The notes below the pieces were generated by a model. The model did no database searches, was not told where the DNA came from, and saw only the letters and a list, made by a program, of their open reading frames with translations. Positions 12,473 to 24,570 of a stretch of DNA of 64,000 bases are shown here, piece after piece. Position 1 is the first letter of the stretch. Each line of letters starts with the position of its first letter. The stretch comes from Whalleya microplaca (Eukaryota > Ascomycota > Sordariomycetes > Xylariales > Xylariaceae): contig MU385756.1 of NCBI GenBank assembly GCA_022497155.1, positions 186,001-250,000 of the forward strand, in the 5' to 3' direction. A program made the translations under genes and the position numbers.

Positions 12473-13494
12473 CTACAGCTTCCTACGACTGCTCGCTCGC
12501 TTCTTGGCGCCCGCGATACCGCTCCCACTACCACCACCAGCACCCTCGCCGTCTTCGGGCTGCTGCGCCTGCAGCTGCTGATCGTCCTCATCCACATCCA
12601 TGGCCTCGTCCTCGTCGGCGCCGGCATCGAGGCTGCCGCTCCCGCGCTTGCCGTACCTCTGCCCATTCAGTCTCGCGACGGCGCGGTTCAGCAGACTGCC
12701 CCCTCCGCGCGCGTGCGCACCCCCGCCCTGCTCGGTGGCGCGCTGCTCGTCGACGAGGTGCGCCTGCGCGGCCTCCGCGGCCTTGCGCTCGGCGTGGCGG
12801 CGCGCGGCGTCGGCGCGCACGGCGGCGACCTGGGCCTCGAGGTCGGCGAGCGTGGCCGTGCAGCGCCCGGACCAGGCGCGCAGCGAGCCGAGCATGGCGG
12901 GCACGGCGGCCGCGGGCGCCAGGTCCCGCAGCGGCGCCACGCGCGACACGTGCACGGCCTGGTTGCGCGGGTCGAGTTGTGCTGCTAGTAGGTCCGCGTA
13001 CACGGCGTTGATCACGAGGTCCTCGACCGCGCGCGCGTCGGGGAGCCCGAGCTGCTGCTGTAGGCTGGCGTAGGTCAGGGACCGCGGGTCTTTGGCTAGG
13101 GTGAGCAGGGAGAGCTGGCGGAGTTTCTGCGTCTGCGCCTCATTTAAGGTGGGTAGGTTCGGGGTGGAGGCGTAGGTTGCGAAGGTGCCGTGCGAGAAGA
13201 TCTCCAGGAGGGCCAGGTGCGAGGCATGGTCGGGAGATTGTGCGAGGGCTTGGATCTGAGGCGCCTGAAGGAGTTCGGCGAAGACGTATGTGTTGGGGTT
13301 AGAAGTCGCTTGCGTGACGAGGTCGGCGGCTGCGCGGGGAGCGGTCGCGGACTTGGTCAGCGCTAGGAAGGGCTGTGGTTGAGGGTGGTTAGATTTAGCA
13401 TTTGGGCATATGAGGATATTCAGAGGTGGGGGGAGGGGGGGGGTATTGGGGCGATACGCACCTCCAGGGCATTCAGGGCCTTGGTCTGCTCCAT
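12473..13494 (-). CDS. csnG: COP9 signalosome subunit 7 (PCI domain)
   Basis: Exons on the minus strand: 13494..13462 (MEQTKALNALE) and 13372..12473, 310 aa; intron 13461-13373 with GTGCGT and CACAG borders. The start is the ATG at 13494, because the longer open frame further upstream is intron sequence. The middle is a PCI domain typical of CSN7: SHLALLEIFSHGTFATYAST, then LTYASLQQQLGLPDARAVED and AQLDPRNQAVHVSRVAPLRD. A coiled-coil stretch (ADLEAQVAAVRADAARRHAE) and an acidic-then-basic tail ending SSRRKL follow. CSN7 is a scaffold subunit of the complex that removes Nedd8 from cullins; in Aspergillus the complex controls development and secondary metabolism. The gene is GC-rich, in sharp contrast to the retroelement 300 bp away. 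Confidence 0.9.
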
Positions 13495-15158
13495 TCTGAA
13501 TGTATGTACTACCTAAGGTAGGTATGCAGTATGTACAGCCTCTTCGTGAGCGTTCAGGATCCCCCAAGGCTGGCAAGCTGGGATAATGAGGTCAGAGTCG
13601 GCTAAGCTTGGGGATCGACAGCCAGCCTCGTGCGGTGAAACGATGAGGAAACGAGGCGGGTCGATGGTACTATATTGTGTGGAGATCCCCTCCAGCCTGT
13701 TTCAATGGAAGAAGTCAAAACGTCGATGGGGGTTATGGCTGATCCTGGGGAACAAATAGATTCGCGAATTATGTTGATCATGTAGAAGGGGATTTGCTGT
13801 TGTTTGATGTGTGAAAGTCAAGGGTGATCGCCGATGGAGGTGCAATGGAGGTGCAATGGAGGCTGCAAGTGCCCCCAGCTGTATCAAGACCGTTTGAGCT
13901 CCAGGTGTCTTATCTTATCTATGCATTACCCCACCAATGCTTGGCTTTATACTGTACAGTATGAAACACGGTTAGACATTAAAAACCGTACAGTATGAAA
14001 CCCAGTCAAATACCGGAAACTCGTCCATTCCTTAGCCCAAAGCGCCCTCACATCTCAGAGTACGAGACGCTTGAACGCATCACATTCGTGCAGCTTGCGT
14101 CGGTGGCTTTTTCTGAGTAGGCTGCCTATTGGTTTTCTCGAAGAGGTATTTTCTATCATAACACAAAGTACACTTGAACAAACTTGAATACACCCGAGTG
14201 TGTGATACGGGAGGTATACGCTTCTGCTAACGTCACCCTTCGCTTACAAGGAACAACCTTACACACTACAATCGACACCAATCGACATGCATACCTTTAG
14301 CTTGGAAGACGTGACCGAGCTTGCCTCGTTATAGGAAATGTCATTTCAATGCTGCTTGCTAATCCCTCAAAGAAAAACGAGGAAAAGAAAATTAAACAAT
14401 TGTCCATATACTGCAAATGATGAAGAGCAATGTGTCAATAACAACGGATGTCCGACTTGCAAAGTTGGCAAAGTTGCAAGGCAATGCCGAGAGGGTGGCT
14501 ATTGAAGACAAATATCCTGTTAATTGCTATCCTATCCAATTGCTCTGTCCGGTCCGAACTTTCCGGGGTGACTGGCTGGCTGATGGTGGTCACAGGTTGG
14601 TACATACACAGTACATCGCCATGAATTGCTTGATGAAATGGGTATAGCGCGTCCGCTGCTTTTTGCTTGGGCTCACTGAGCTGTGTATTTATGAAAGTTA
14701 TGGAATTTATACATAGAAAACGGAGTGCCAGAATAATAAACCGAAACGTCTCAATCCAACCTTTCAATGAGATGCCAGTCCTGCTAACCGTTTCACCCAC
14801 GGTTCCGGAGCGCGGGGTTACATGACTTGCAGATATCCTTCCCAACCACACTCACAGCTGGAGCTGTAGCCGAAATAGGGGTCCCATGATTTGTGGATAG
14901 GGCTGAGACTACCTATAAATACTAAGGCGAATTCTACATATACAGACCTACCCGTCGCGCCGGCATATATAGCGAAAGCATAGGAAGCAGCAAATAAGAG
15001 GGAGACAGAGAGTAGCGTTTAGGGAGGTCACATATGTACTCAGCTATCACGTAGCGTAGGGGCCACTTATACGAATACACTTTTTATTGCCCTAACCTCC
15101 ATCACTTATGTATTGGCAAGATATACTCCTGACAGGCCAGGCCGCGACATATTCTATT
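13495..15158. other. Intergenic, no gene seen
   Basis: Lies between the divergent 5' side of CSN7 and the 3' end of the Lys2-like gene. It contains short direct repeats (ACAGTATGAAAC near 13957 and 13991; GGAGGTGCAAT near 13834 and 13845). No convincing coding frame and no RNA gene recognised. Confidence 0.6.
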
Positions 15159-18100
15159 CTAAGCCGCACCACCACGCCCGCCCACACGCCACTGCGCCTG
15201 CGCCTGCACGATATCGGCCGCGATGGGCGGTAACTCGCGCCCGCGGCCGGTAGGCCAGGGCATGAACTTGGTCTCGGCGAGGAAACGCAGGTAGCGTCCG
15301 ATATCCTCGCGGGTGATGCCCTCGCCGGCGCTGTCGTCGACGCCGGTCCAGCGGTCGGCGTCGGCCGTGAGCACGGCCACGGCATTCCGGTCGTCGAGCT
15401 CCGGCGCCCGCATCGACAGCGGCAGGTTCGACGTCGCCATGTGGAACAGCGGCATCAGCGCGCTCTGCTCGTGGTCCTTCTCCGTCGACCCCGCCGACAC
15501 GAACCGCTCCAGCTGCCCCTTCCACTCCTCGTAGTCCACCTCCGGCACCGTGTAGCCGTAGTAGCCCAGCGCCGAGAGGAACTCGTTCATCCGCAGCCGC
15601 GGGTGCGCCGTCACGTGCACCACGTTGACGCCGGGCAGGGGGTTCAGCGCCGCGGCTATCACGACCCGGGAGACGTGGTCCACGGGCACGGCATTCACCG
15701 AGTTGACGATGAGGGGCCTGGCCCCCAATTGGACGCAGCCTTTGCAAAACCTGATCAGGAAATCGTCGGTATTGGAAACGCCGCTGTGGCGGCTACCGAG
15801 GATGTATCCGGGACGGACGATGGCGCCCCGGAGCCCGCGCTTGCCCGCTTCCCGGACAAGCTGCTCGGAAACCTTGAAACAACGGTTAGCTTCATGGATC
15901 CCTTCTGTATAGTGAGTCGACTTACCCATTTGGTCTGGCCATAGCCAGTGGCAAGGCCAGTACGGCTGCCCTGCATATCGTCGGCCTCGAGCACCGCTCC
16001 GCGTCCCGTCGCGGTTTGCTCGTAGGAGAGGTTGATGTAGTGGTCAGTGTCTAGAGTCGAAGTCGACGACACGAAAGCGAATAGCTTGGGCTTTCCCTCG
16101 TTGCAGAGCTTCAACGCGTCGATGGTGGACAGGACGTTGCTGCGTATCATCTGCTCATAGCGAGCAATCCAATGAACATAGGCCCCGTTATGGACGAAAA
16201 CATCCGCTGTATCAGCGACATGCTTCCAGCTGGCATCGTCAAGACCAAGACGGGGCTTGGACAGATCACCAAGGACGTAGGTGATCCTGTCGGCCCACGA
16301 GTCCTGCCACAAAGCATAACCTCTGAGTGACCTCGTGAGCCGATCCTTCGCGGAAGTAAGATCTTTGGCCCCACGAATATGCGCGATGAGCTTGGTGTTC
16401 TCCCTGTCCAGGATGTCCTTGACCAGGTAAGCGCCCAAGAAACCGGTAGCACCAGTGAGGAAGAATGTGGCACCGGTCTTTGGGCTCAGGGCGTCTGGAT
16501 CCGCGCCCTGGTACTTGGCGTCTAGTGTGTTAACCAGCTCGTCAAACGACTTGGCATAGGCGGCTTCGGCGGCCTTGTCGACTGTGATAGCCTGACCACT
16601 GCGCAGGCGGTCCACCTGGGCACTCAAACCCCTGAGGGTGGGGCTCGTGTAAAGGACGCCGATGGAGATGTCGGCGCCCAAATTCTTGCGGATATCCAGG
16701 AGGAGCTGCTGGGCCAGAAGACTGTGTCCACCGCAATCGAAGAAGTTCGAATCGGGCCTAGGCTTGGTTAGCTTTGATCTACGATAGAGCATAGATCTGG
16801 TCCACATACTTGACAGTCTTGGCGTTGAGTCCCGGGACTAGAGTGGACCACTGCGAGGCAATGGCCTTCTCCGTCTCGGACAAGGCTTCCCAGCTCTTGA
16901 GATCCTCTTCTGAGGCGTCCTCCATCATATCAGCAGCATCGGGGAAAGGTAGATTCGGGACGTCCACCTTGCCGTTAGGGTTGAGAGGGAGTTTCTGTAG
17001 CATGATGTAGATAGAGGGCACGGAGTGAGCCGGCAGGCGGCTCTTGAGGTGGTCTCGCACCTCGGCCTGCATACGGCGGAACCTCTTGAGATAGACCAAA
17101 CTTGATCCCATCTCGACACCCTCGTCTTCGACATCCTCTTGGTCTTGGGCCGTTAGCCAGCGCTTCCACTCAGCGATCTCGGGAACGATGTAGCTGACAA
17201 GCGTGGCCTCCTCGTTACGATCTCTTCGAACGAGAGTCTTGCAGTCTCGGATCAGGGGGCTGCCGCTCAGGTTGGCATCGATCTCGTTGAGCTCGATCCG
17301 GAAACCACGGATCTTCACTTGAGAGTCGATGCGGCCAGACACACGCACGGCTCCCGAAGGGAGATACTGGCCAAGGTCTCCTGTGCGATATAATCTGTCG
17401 CGCGGCCCCTTATAATAACGGCGCCACGGCTCGCCCTTGTCGCTAGCCTTATCAGCTTCTACCCACTTAGCGTTATCAACAAACCAGTTGTCGATGAACT
17501 TCTCCTTGTTCTTCTCAGGATCGCCGCGGTAACCTTCAGCCAAACCAGCCGCTCTGATATACAGCTCACCGACCTCACCAACGCCGCACATCTTGGTGTG
17601 ATCTCCTTGTGAGACGACGAGCACTTGGACATTTTCCATCCCCCAACCCGCAGGAATTGTGTCCCCGAGCGAGTCGAGGGCTGTGGGATCTTCTGCGGCA
17701 GAGGCAATTTCGAAGTACGAAACTGCCCGGCTGGTCTCGGTGGTGCCGTACATGTTTATTATAGCACAGTTATTCCCTAATTGGCGAAGTGCCTTGCAGT
17801 CGCGGGTGGTGAGGACGTCACCGACGAAGAAGACGTGCCGCAGGGCAGGGAACTGGGCGGTTGCGCCGCCGACAAGAATCTGTCCCATGGCAGGAGTGAG
17901 GTGAGTCGTGGTCGGCGACCACAAATTCATCCATTCACTCAGCCTCCGGTGCTGGATGTCTTCCTTAGCCGGGATGAGCAGCTGAGCGCCGAGCCACAGG
18001 GGCGTCATGATATCTGACCTCCGAGGTCAGCCTGGGCAGGAGAATGATAATAGAAGCCATCTCATACCTCTCTGGATGGGGTCATGTGCAATACCAGACA

Positions 18101-19074
18101 GGCAGGCGAATACACTCTCGGACGAGAGGTTGAATCGCTTGGCCATCCAGGGGAAATACCTTGTCAGGCTGTAATGACGACCTAGCACTGATTTGGGTTT
18201 TCCTTCAGACCCGGAGGTGAAACTGAGGGTGGGATTGGAGTCTGGACCGACGAGGACGTCGGGAGGTGACGAGGCCTTGCCTCGCACGCTGGCGAAAATA
18301 TCACCACCATCCTTCTCACCACCAAACAGCACGCCAGCGTCGCTGAGGCGGAGATCCGGGATCTGGGTCTTGATTGACAGCTCTTCGTCAATGTACCCCT
18401 GTACCAAAGGAGCAAGAGGACTGGATGTAGCTTGTTAGTAAAGAAAGTGTCATTACGGAACCAATGCCCCGCCAGGGAGGGCCTCCAGTATGAAAAATAC
18501 CTACCCATTCTCGTCTACGGCCTTGCCGATGGAAATCAGGGCCTTGGGCTGGGAAGCTTCAAGATACACTACTCCAATCAGTCAAACTGCTTGCGCGAGG
18601 GAGTCGAGGAGATTACGGACTCTGTTGCCTCTGTGGCGGGTAAAGGGGGTCAAGCACTGTTACTGTAGCCCCAGAAGCCTGAAGATCTCAGTCAGTTAGT
18701 TGTATATAACAACATTGGAGTGCAAGTAGTAAGCCGCACCAGAGTTCCCATGAAGGCACAGACCAGCTCGACCGAGCGGTAAGCAAATATCATGACAACA
18801 TCTCCATTGGTGATGCCAGCCTCGTGCAGGTAGTTGGCAATGGTGCTGGACGCCTCGTCTATTTGGCGATACGTAAATGTCCTGGTTGGCGACCTTGTCC
18901 GAACGTCAGCAGCTTGACCAGACGCACGACGGTTCCTACATACGTACTACCCTTGGTCTCCGTCACACACGGCCTGTCGGGATGGGCCAGAGCGTTCTTG
19001 TGGAATGTCTCGTGTATTGCGCCGACATAATCACTCCAGCCAAGGTCAACCGTGGGATCGGGAAGCTCGACCAT
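15159..19074 (-). CDS. Lys2-family adenylation-carrier-reductase enzyme, short form
   Basis: Eight exons: 19074..18944, 18881..18740, 18678..18621, 18568..18505, 18420..18068, 18013..16810, 16757..15926, 15872..15159; 1165 aa, all phases consistent. It starts [20 protein letters not shown], which corresponds to about residue 230-250 of ordinary Lys2. Adenylation domain, about residues 1-820: [53 protein letters not shown]. Carrier domain: [12 protein letters not shown] with the phosphopantetheine Ser. Thioester-reductase domain: [22 protein letters not shown], and the SDR pair Tyr/Lys in GYGQTKW. The C-terminus GGRGGAA is Lys2-like. Lys2 reduces alpha-aminoadipate to its semialdehyde in fungal lysine synthesis. 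Without the N-terminal domain and with seven introns, this is more likely a Lys2-derived carboxylic-acid reductase paralog than the housekeeping enzyme. The substrate is unknown. Confidence 0.88.
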
Positions 19075-20936
19075 CGTGGCGGTTGTGAGGGCAACTATAT
19101 CCAATATCGACACGAAAGAGATAAGGCAGACCGTCAACTGGCATAAAGTGTCAATTGGTCAAGAGAGAAGTCAATTCCTCACAAAAGGAATGGATTTTGC
19201 GGCTTGGATGAGTCACGATATAATAGATGTCGAGATCTCATAAATTTCTGCCACTTACTCGGATGCTCCGACTTTCGGGAGGGGCAGAGTGAAAATGTTT
19301 GAATTCAGCGTTATTGCTGTGAGGACCAGGGTTCCTAACCCCACCTTGCAGCTAAGTGGTCGTTTTAATACTGCGTAGTAAGACGTATCCAATACGTACT
19401 AAGATTATTGAATCATGAATTACATGTATGGTTAGGCTCGTGCCTCTATGGAATTGGTATCTTATGAGGTAGCTATGGCATCTCATTATAAGCATATATA
19501 AGCATATATAAGTTCTTAGTATTGAACTGATCTAGCTTATCAGAATTATAGTTGCGCGAGCCATCTTCATCGCGAACATGTAGATTATATACGTTTACAA
19601 GCCTCACAGTCAGCTAGTAATATGTACCGATGGCGTGACTGGTGAGTAGAGCTCTCTAACTACCTAGAGCTGCTCTGACGGCAAGGTTCTGTTGTCAAGC
19701 CACAAGCTGTTATGGTCGTTTTCAACATAATGCATTCCGTACAGAGAGATGTGAAGACGTTCAATAAAAAGGCCGTAACTTGGGAGGGAAATACGGTGCA
19801 TAAAGCGATTTAGGCTAATGCACAACTTTATACCGTGCTCAGTTGTGGCCGGCATAAATCAGGTCGAGCTCAAGCTTAAAGCGGCGTGTCTCAGGTTCTC
19901 CCACCTCGATCTAAAACCTACTATGTATTAAGGTAGTTATCCGGTTATATTTGACAGGTATCGGCAATTATGACAAGTTATTAGGTAGCTGGTGCTGACT
20001 CTCTGATGTTTTTGACATGTACAAAGCTGAACTATTATATTATTCAGCTTATGTGGCAGCTGTGTCCAAATCCACCGAGGTTCTAGAATTCGATGACACT
20101 GCATGGGGTACATGCGTAGTTGCTGACTTGGGAAGGTCACGGTTACGACGCAAGGTCATAACTCAGGTCATAATGGTCAATTGTCAATCGTACCCCGTTC
20201 TCAGATGGATAGTATTCAACCATACGTGCCAACACTGTGTATAAGCCCCCAAATCTCCTTTATCCACCCGGTCTATCAGGGTTGTTCGCACGGTCCTTGC
20301 TACTAGGCAGGTATCTAGGTTACCAGGTACTTCCATATGTCCATATCACCGGTGACCCCCGGTGATTACAAACCTCTCTAAGCGCACGATCTGCCACCGA
20401 AACAAGGAAAGGGCCTGTGTTCTTTATTGCTTCCTGGCCGCCCAGGGAATCCTGCATTCAAACATCGTCCGACCTTTTCTGCTTCAACGCCTCGACGTTA
20501 CGACGCAGCTACGCCGCTACGCCGCTGCAACAACGTACATACCCTGCGTATCGTATCTACGGCCTGTACGGATCTGTGCCTGTACATACGTGCTGTAGTC
20601 ATCTTCCCTCCCACATCCCCGAATTCTGATAAGTCGCCCACCACCCGCCTGGAGCTGGGGGGTTTCAGGTGACTTTGACGATCGAAGTCTCGTCCTCTTT
20701 GTCTTTCTACGTAAAAGTAATGACTTACAATTACAATAATACACAATAATACCATGACTTCTCCCATTGTGTAGCAAAAGGAGAAAAGGAGAAAAAAAGA
20801 AAAAAAAAGAAAAATAATTCACAAATTGCCGAATTGCATAGTCGACACTACACATTCGCTCTCTCACCCTCTCTCTCTGGGCTTCCCACCCGCCAATCCC
20901 GGGCATCTTTGCGCAACTTGCGCCATCCCCTCCGCC
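19075..20936. other. Intergenic between divergent Lys2-like and Cu-ATPase genes
   Basis: 1.86 kb shared upstream region. I searched the minus strand here for the missing Lys2 N-terminal domain and saw no homologous stretch; an in-frame stop lies at 19159-19161. A CT-rich run at about 20860-20895 just before the ATPase start is typical of fungal transcription-start regions. A direct repeat AGCATATATA occurs near 19491-19512. No RNA gene seen. Confidence 0.6.
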
Positions 20937-23900
20937 ATGGCTCCAGAACACATTAGAGTCCCGCCCACGGGACCGCTCGCCTCTTCGCTACAAACGCCCA
21001 CCGCTGCCAGGTGGGCTACCACCACTTTGAAAGTTGGTGGCATGACGTGCGTCTCTCTGTCTTCCTGTATTGTACATACCGTACATACCGTATGTAGAAG
21101 TCTAGGATCGTTGTGCGACTAACCTCAAGCGTAGATGTGGTGCTTGCACTTCGGCTGTTGAAGCGGGCTTCAAGGGCGTTGACGGAGTTGGCAGTGTGTC
21201 TGTGAGCCTGGTGATGGAACGCGCCGTAGTAATGCACGATCCGTCGCGAATATCCGCCGACCAAATACAAGAGACCATCGAAGACCGCGGCTTCGATGCC
21301 GAGGTCCTGTCGTCAGACCTACCCTCTCCGTTAATCAACCCGAAACACGATGCGACAGAGGATCCAGACGACGACCAGCCACCGATGACTATTACCACGA
21401 TCGCCGTTGAGGGTATGACCTGCGGCGCCTGCACCTCAGCGATCGAAGGCGGCTTTGCGGACGTGACGGGAGTCAAACACTTCAGCATATCGCTTCTCTC
21501 CGAAAGAGCTGTTATTGAGCACGACGCTGCATTGTTACCTACCGACAAGATTATAGAATTAATCGAGGATAGAGGGTTTGGCGCGACTCTCGTGTCCAGC
21601 GAAGAGTCGAAACCGGTTAGGAATACGAGATCAGCAAGCCTCGATCTGAAACCGTCTGTTGCGACAACTACGGTTGCGATCGAGGGTATGACATGCGGCG
21701 CATGCACCTCGGCTGTGGAGGGAGGCTTCAATGGGCTCGATGGCATACTGCGCTTCAATATCAGTCTTCTCGCCGAGAGAGCTGTTATTGCGCATGATCC
21801 GACGAAAGTTTCCCCTGAAAAGATCGCCGAGATTATCGAAGACAGAGGATTTGACGCCAATATCCTATCCACTCAGTTCGATACCGCAGAGACCTCTGGA
21901 TCCTCTTCAACCGCCCAATTCAAAGTTTACGGCGACCCAGATGCGGCGGCCGCCAAAGCGATCGAGGATGCTCTGCTGGCTCTGCCGGGCGTGAGCTCGG
22001 CCAGGTTCAGCATGTCTACATCGAGGCTTACGGTCAGTCACCAACCGAGCTTGTCCGGAATGCGGGCGCTCGTCAGTGAAGTTGAGAAATTAGGGTTCAA
22101 CGCCTTGGTCGCGGATAACGACGATAACAACGCGCAGTTAGAATCGCTGGCCAAGACGAGAGAGATCCAAGAGTGGCGAAGAGCGTTCCAGGTGTCATTG
22201 TCTTTTGCGATCCCAGTCTTCTTGATTGGCATGATCTTCCCCATGGCCATCCCCGTTTTGGATTTTGGGGGCTTGGAACTCATCCCGGGTCTCTTCCTCG
22301 GCGATATCATTTGCTTGGTTCTCACGATACCCATTCAATTTGGCATAGGAAAGCGCTTCTACAGTTCTGCATACAAGTCGGTCAAGCACGGGTCTCCAAC
22401 CATGGATGTGCTTGTTGTTTTAGGTACATCGGCCGCCTTTTTCTTCAGCGTTTTTGCGATGATTGTGTCTCTACTATTCCCGCCGCACACGCGCCCAAGT
22501 ACTATTTTCGACACTAGTACGATGCTCATTACTTTTATCACCTTTGGGCGCTTCTTGGAAAACCGTGCCAAGGGTCAGACGTCCAAGGCATTGTCACGAC
22601 TTATGTCTTTAGCTCCGTCTATGGCCACCATCTATGCTGACCCCATCGCTGCCGAGAAGGCCGCCGAAGGTTGGGATGCTATCTCTGTTTCAGGTGACCC
22701 GAAGACTCCAGTTCGCGACGGAAACGCTGCCGAAGAGAAGGTTATTCCTACTGAGCTGATTTCGGTTGGTGATATTGTCATCATCCGCCCAGGCGATAAG
22801 ATACCTGCTGATGGAGCAATCGTTCGCGGCGAAACGTATGTGGATGAAAGCATGGTCACAGGAGAGGCGATTCCAGTTCAAAAGAAGAAGGGGAGCAATG
22901 TTATCGGTGGAACGGTCAACGGGCATGGCCGAGTCGATTTCCGCGTTACCAGGGCAGGCCGAGATACTCAGCTCAGCCAGATCGTGAAGCTCGTACAAGA
23001 TGCGCAAACCACCAGGGCTCCCATTCAGAGATTAGCCGATACGCTTGCCGGCTATTTCGTACCCACCATCCTCATTCTCGGGTTTTTGACATTCATCGTA
23101 TGGATGGTCCTTAGCCATCTTCTATCGAATCCGCCTAAAATATTCCTGCAGGCGGAAAGTGGCGGCAAACTCATGGTATGCGTCAAGCTGTGTATCTCTG
23201 TAATTGTTTTCGCTTGCCCCTGTGCATTAGGCTTGGCAACTCCTACTGCTGTCATGGTCGGCACGGGCGTGGGAGCAGAGAACGGCATCCTGGTCAAAGG
23301 CGGTGCAGCACTCGAGGCGACCACAAAAATCACTCAGGTCGTTCTTGACAAGACAGGAACTATCACGTACGGAAAGATGAGTGTGGCGGCCACGAAGATG
23401 CCATCTGTCTGGCAAGACAATGAGTGGCGCCGACGCCTCTGGTGGACTCTCGTGGGTCTGGCTGAAATGGGCAGTGAGCATCCGGTTGGCAAAGCTATTC
23501 TAGGAGCTGCGCGCAATGAGCTTGGCTTGGAAAGTGAGGCCACTATCGAGGGCAGTGTAGGCGATTTCAAGGCTGCTGTCGGACGTGGTATCAGTGCGGG
23601 CGTGGAACCAGCAACTAATGCCGAGCGTATTCGCTATGAGGTACTCGTTGGTAGTGTTCGCTTCCTTCGCGAGAGTAACGTCGAGGTACCAGAAGATGCG
23701 GTGACAGCCTCGGAAGAAATCAACTCGAAAGCAAACAAGTCGAAGTCTTCATCCTCCGCAGGGACGACGAACGTATTCATCGCCATTGATGGTAAATACG
23801 CCGGCCACCTCTGCCTCTCGGACACAGTTAAAGAAGGCGCTGCTGCCGCGATTGATGTCTTACATCGCATGGGAATCAAGACCGCGATTGTGACAGGCGA

Positions 23901-24570
23901 CCAGCGTTCTACAGCATTGGCCGTAGCGTCCATTGTTGGTATTTCGCCCGAAAGCGTATATGCTGGCGTGTCCCCCGATCAGAAGCAAGTCATCATCCGA
24001 CAGATCCAGGAGCAAGGTGAATGCGTCGCCATGGTCGGTGACGGAATCAACGACTCCCCTGCCCTAGCGACAGCGGACGTCGGCATCGCCATGTCCAGCG
24101 GTACCGACGTGGCCATGGAAGCGGCGGACGTCGTCCTCATGCGGCCTAACGAGCTGATGGACGTGCCGTCGGCGCTGCACCTGGCGCGCACGATCTTCAC
24201 GCGCATCAAGCTCAACCTGGCGTGGGCGTGCCTGTACAACATCGTGGGGCTGCCGTTCGCGATGGGCATGTTCCTCCCGCTCGGCTGGCACCTGCACCCG
24301 ATGGCGGCCGGCGCCGCCATGGCCTGCAGCAGCGTCAGCGTCGTCGTCAGCTCGCTGCTGCTCAAGTTCTGGCAGCGGCCCCGCTGGATGGACGAGGCGC
24401 TGCTCGCCGACCGCGGCGGGCTCAAGAGGCGCGGCCGCGGCTGGGGCTGGGCCGGGCTCGACGGCCTCGTCGCCCGCGTCCAGGACCTCGCGGGCGCCGT
24501 GCTGGGCAGGCAGACGCGCAAGGATGAGGGCTACGTCCCGTTGGATACCCTGGACCGCCCCGACGTCTGA
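20937..24570 (+). CDS. Copper-transporting P1B-type ATPase (Ccc2/ATP7 type)
   Basis: Exons 20937..21046 and 21135..24570, 1181 aa. The single intron (GTGCGT..GTAG) splits the Thr codon of the first metal-binding motif. Three N-terminal heavy-metal domains carry GMTCGACTSAVE or GMTCGACTSAIE (about residues 35, 130 and 220). A fourth, about 275-340, has the fold pattern but no CxxC. Then come membrane helices, the TGEA loop, the copper-specific FACPCALGLATPTA (CPC near 730), DKTGTITYGK (phosphorylated Asp near 772), SEHPVGKAI (near 817), GDGINDSPALA (near 1005) and two final helices. Family knowledge: Ccc2-type pumps load copper into the late Golgi for multicopper oxidases such as Fet3 and laccases. 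The 3' 350 bp are markedly GC-rich. Confidence 0.97.

Noticed and set aside
12433..13073. Long + strand frames in the CSN7 region
   Set aside because: Arg/Ala/Pro-rich shadows of the GC-rich CSN7 exon on the opposite strand.
16147..18700. Apparent frameshifts in the Lys2-like gene suggesting a pseudogene
   Set aside because: Each frame change coincides with a GT..AG intron bearing a branch site, and the joined exons align with Lys2 without gaps.
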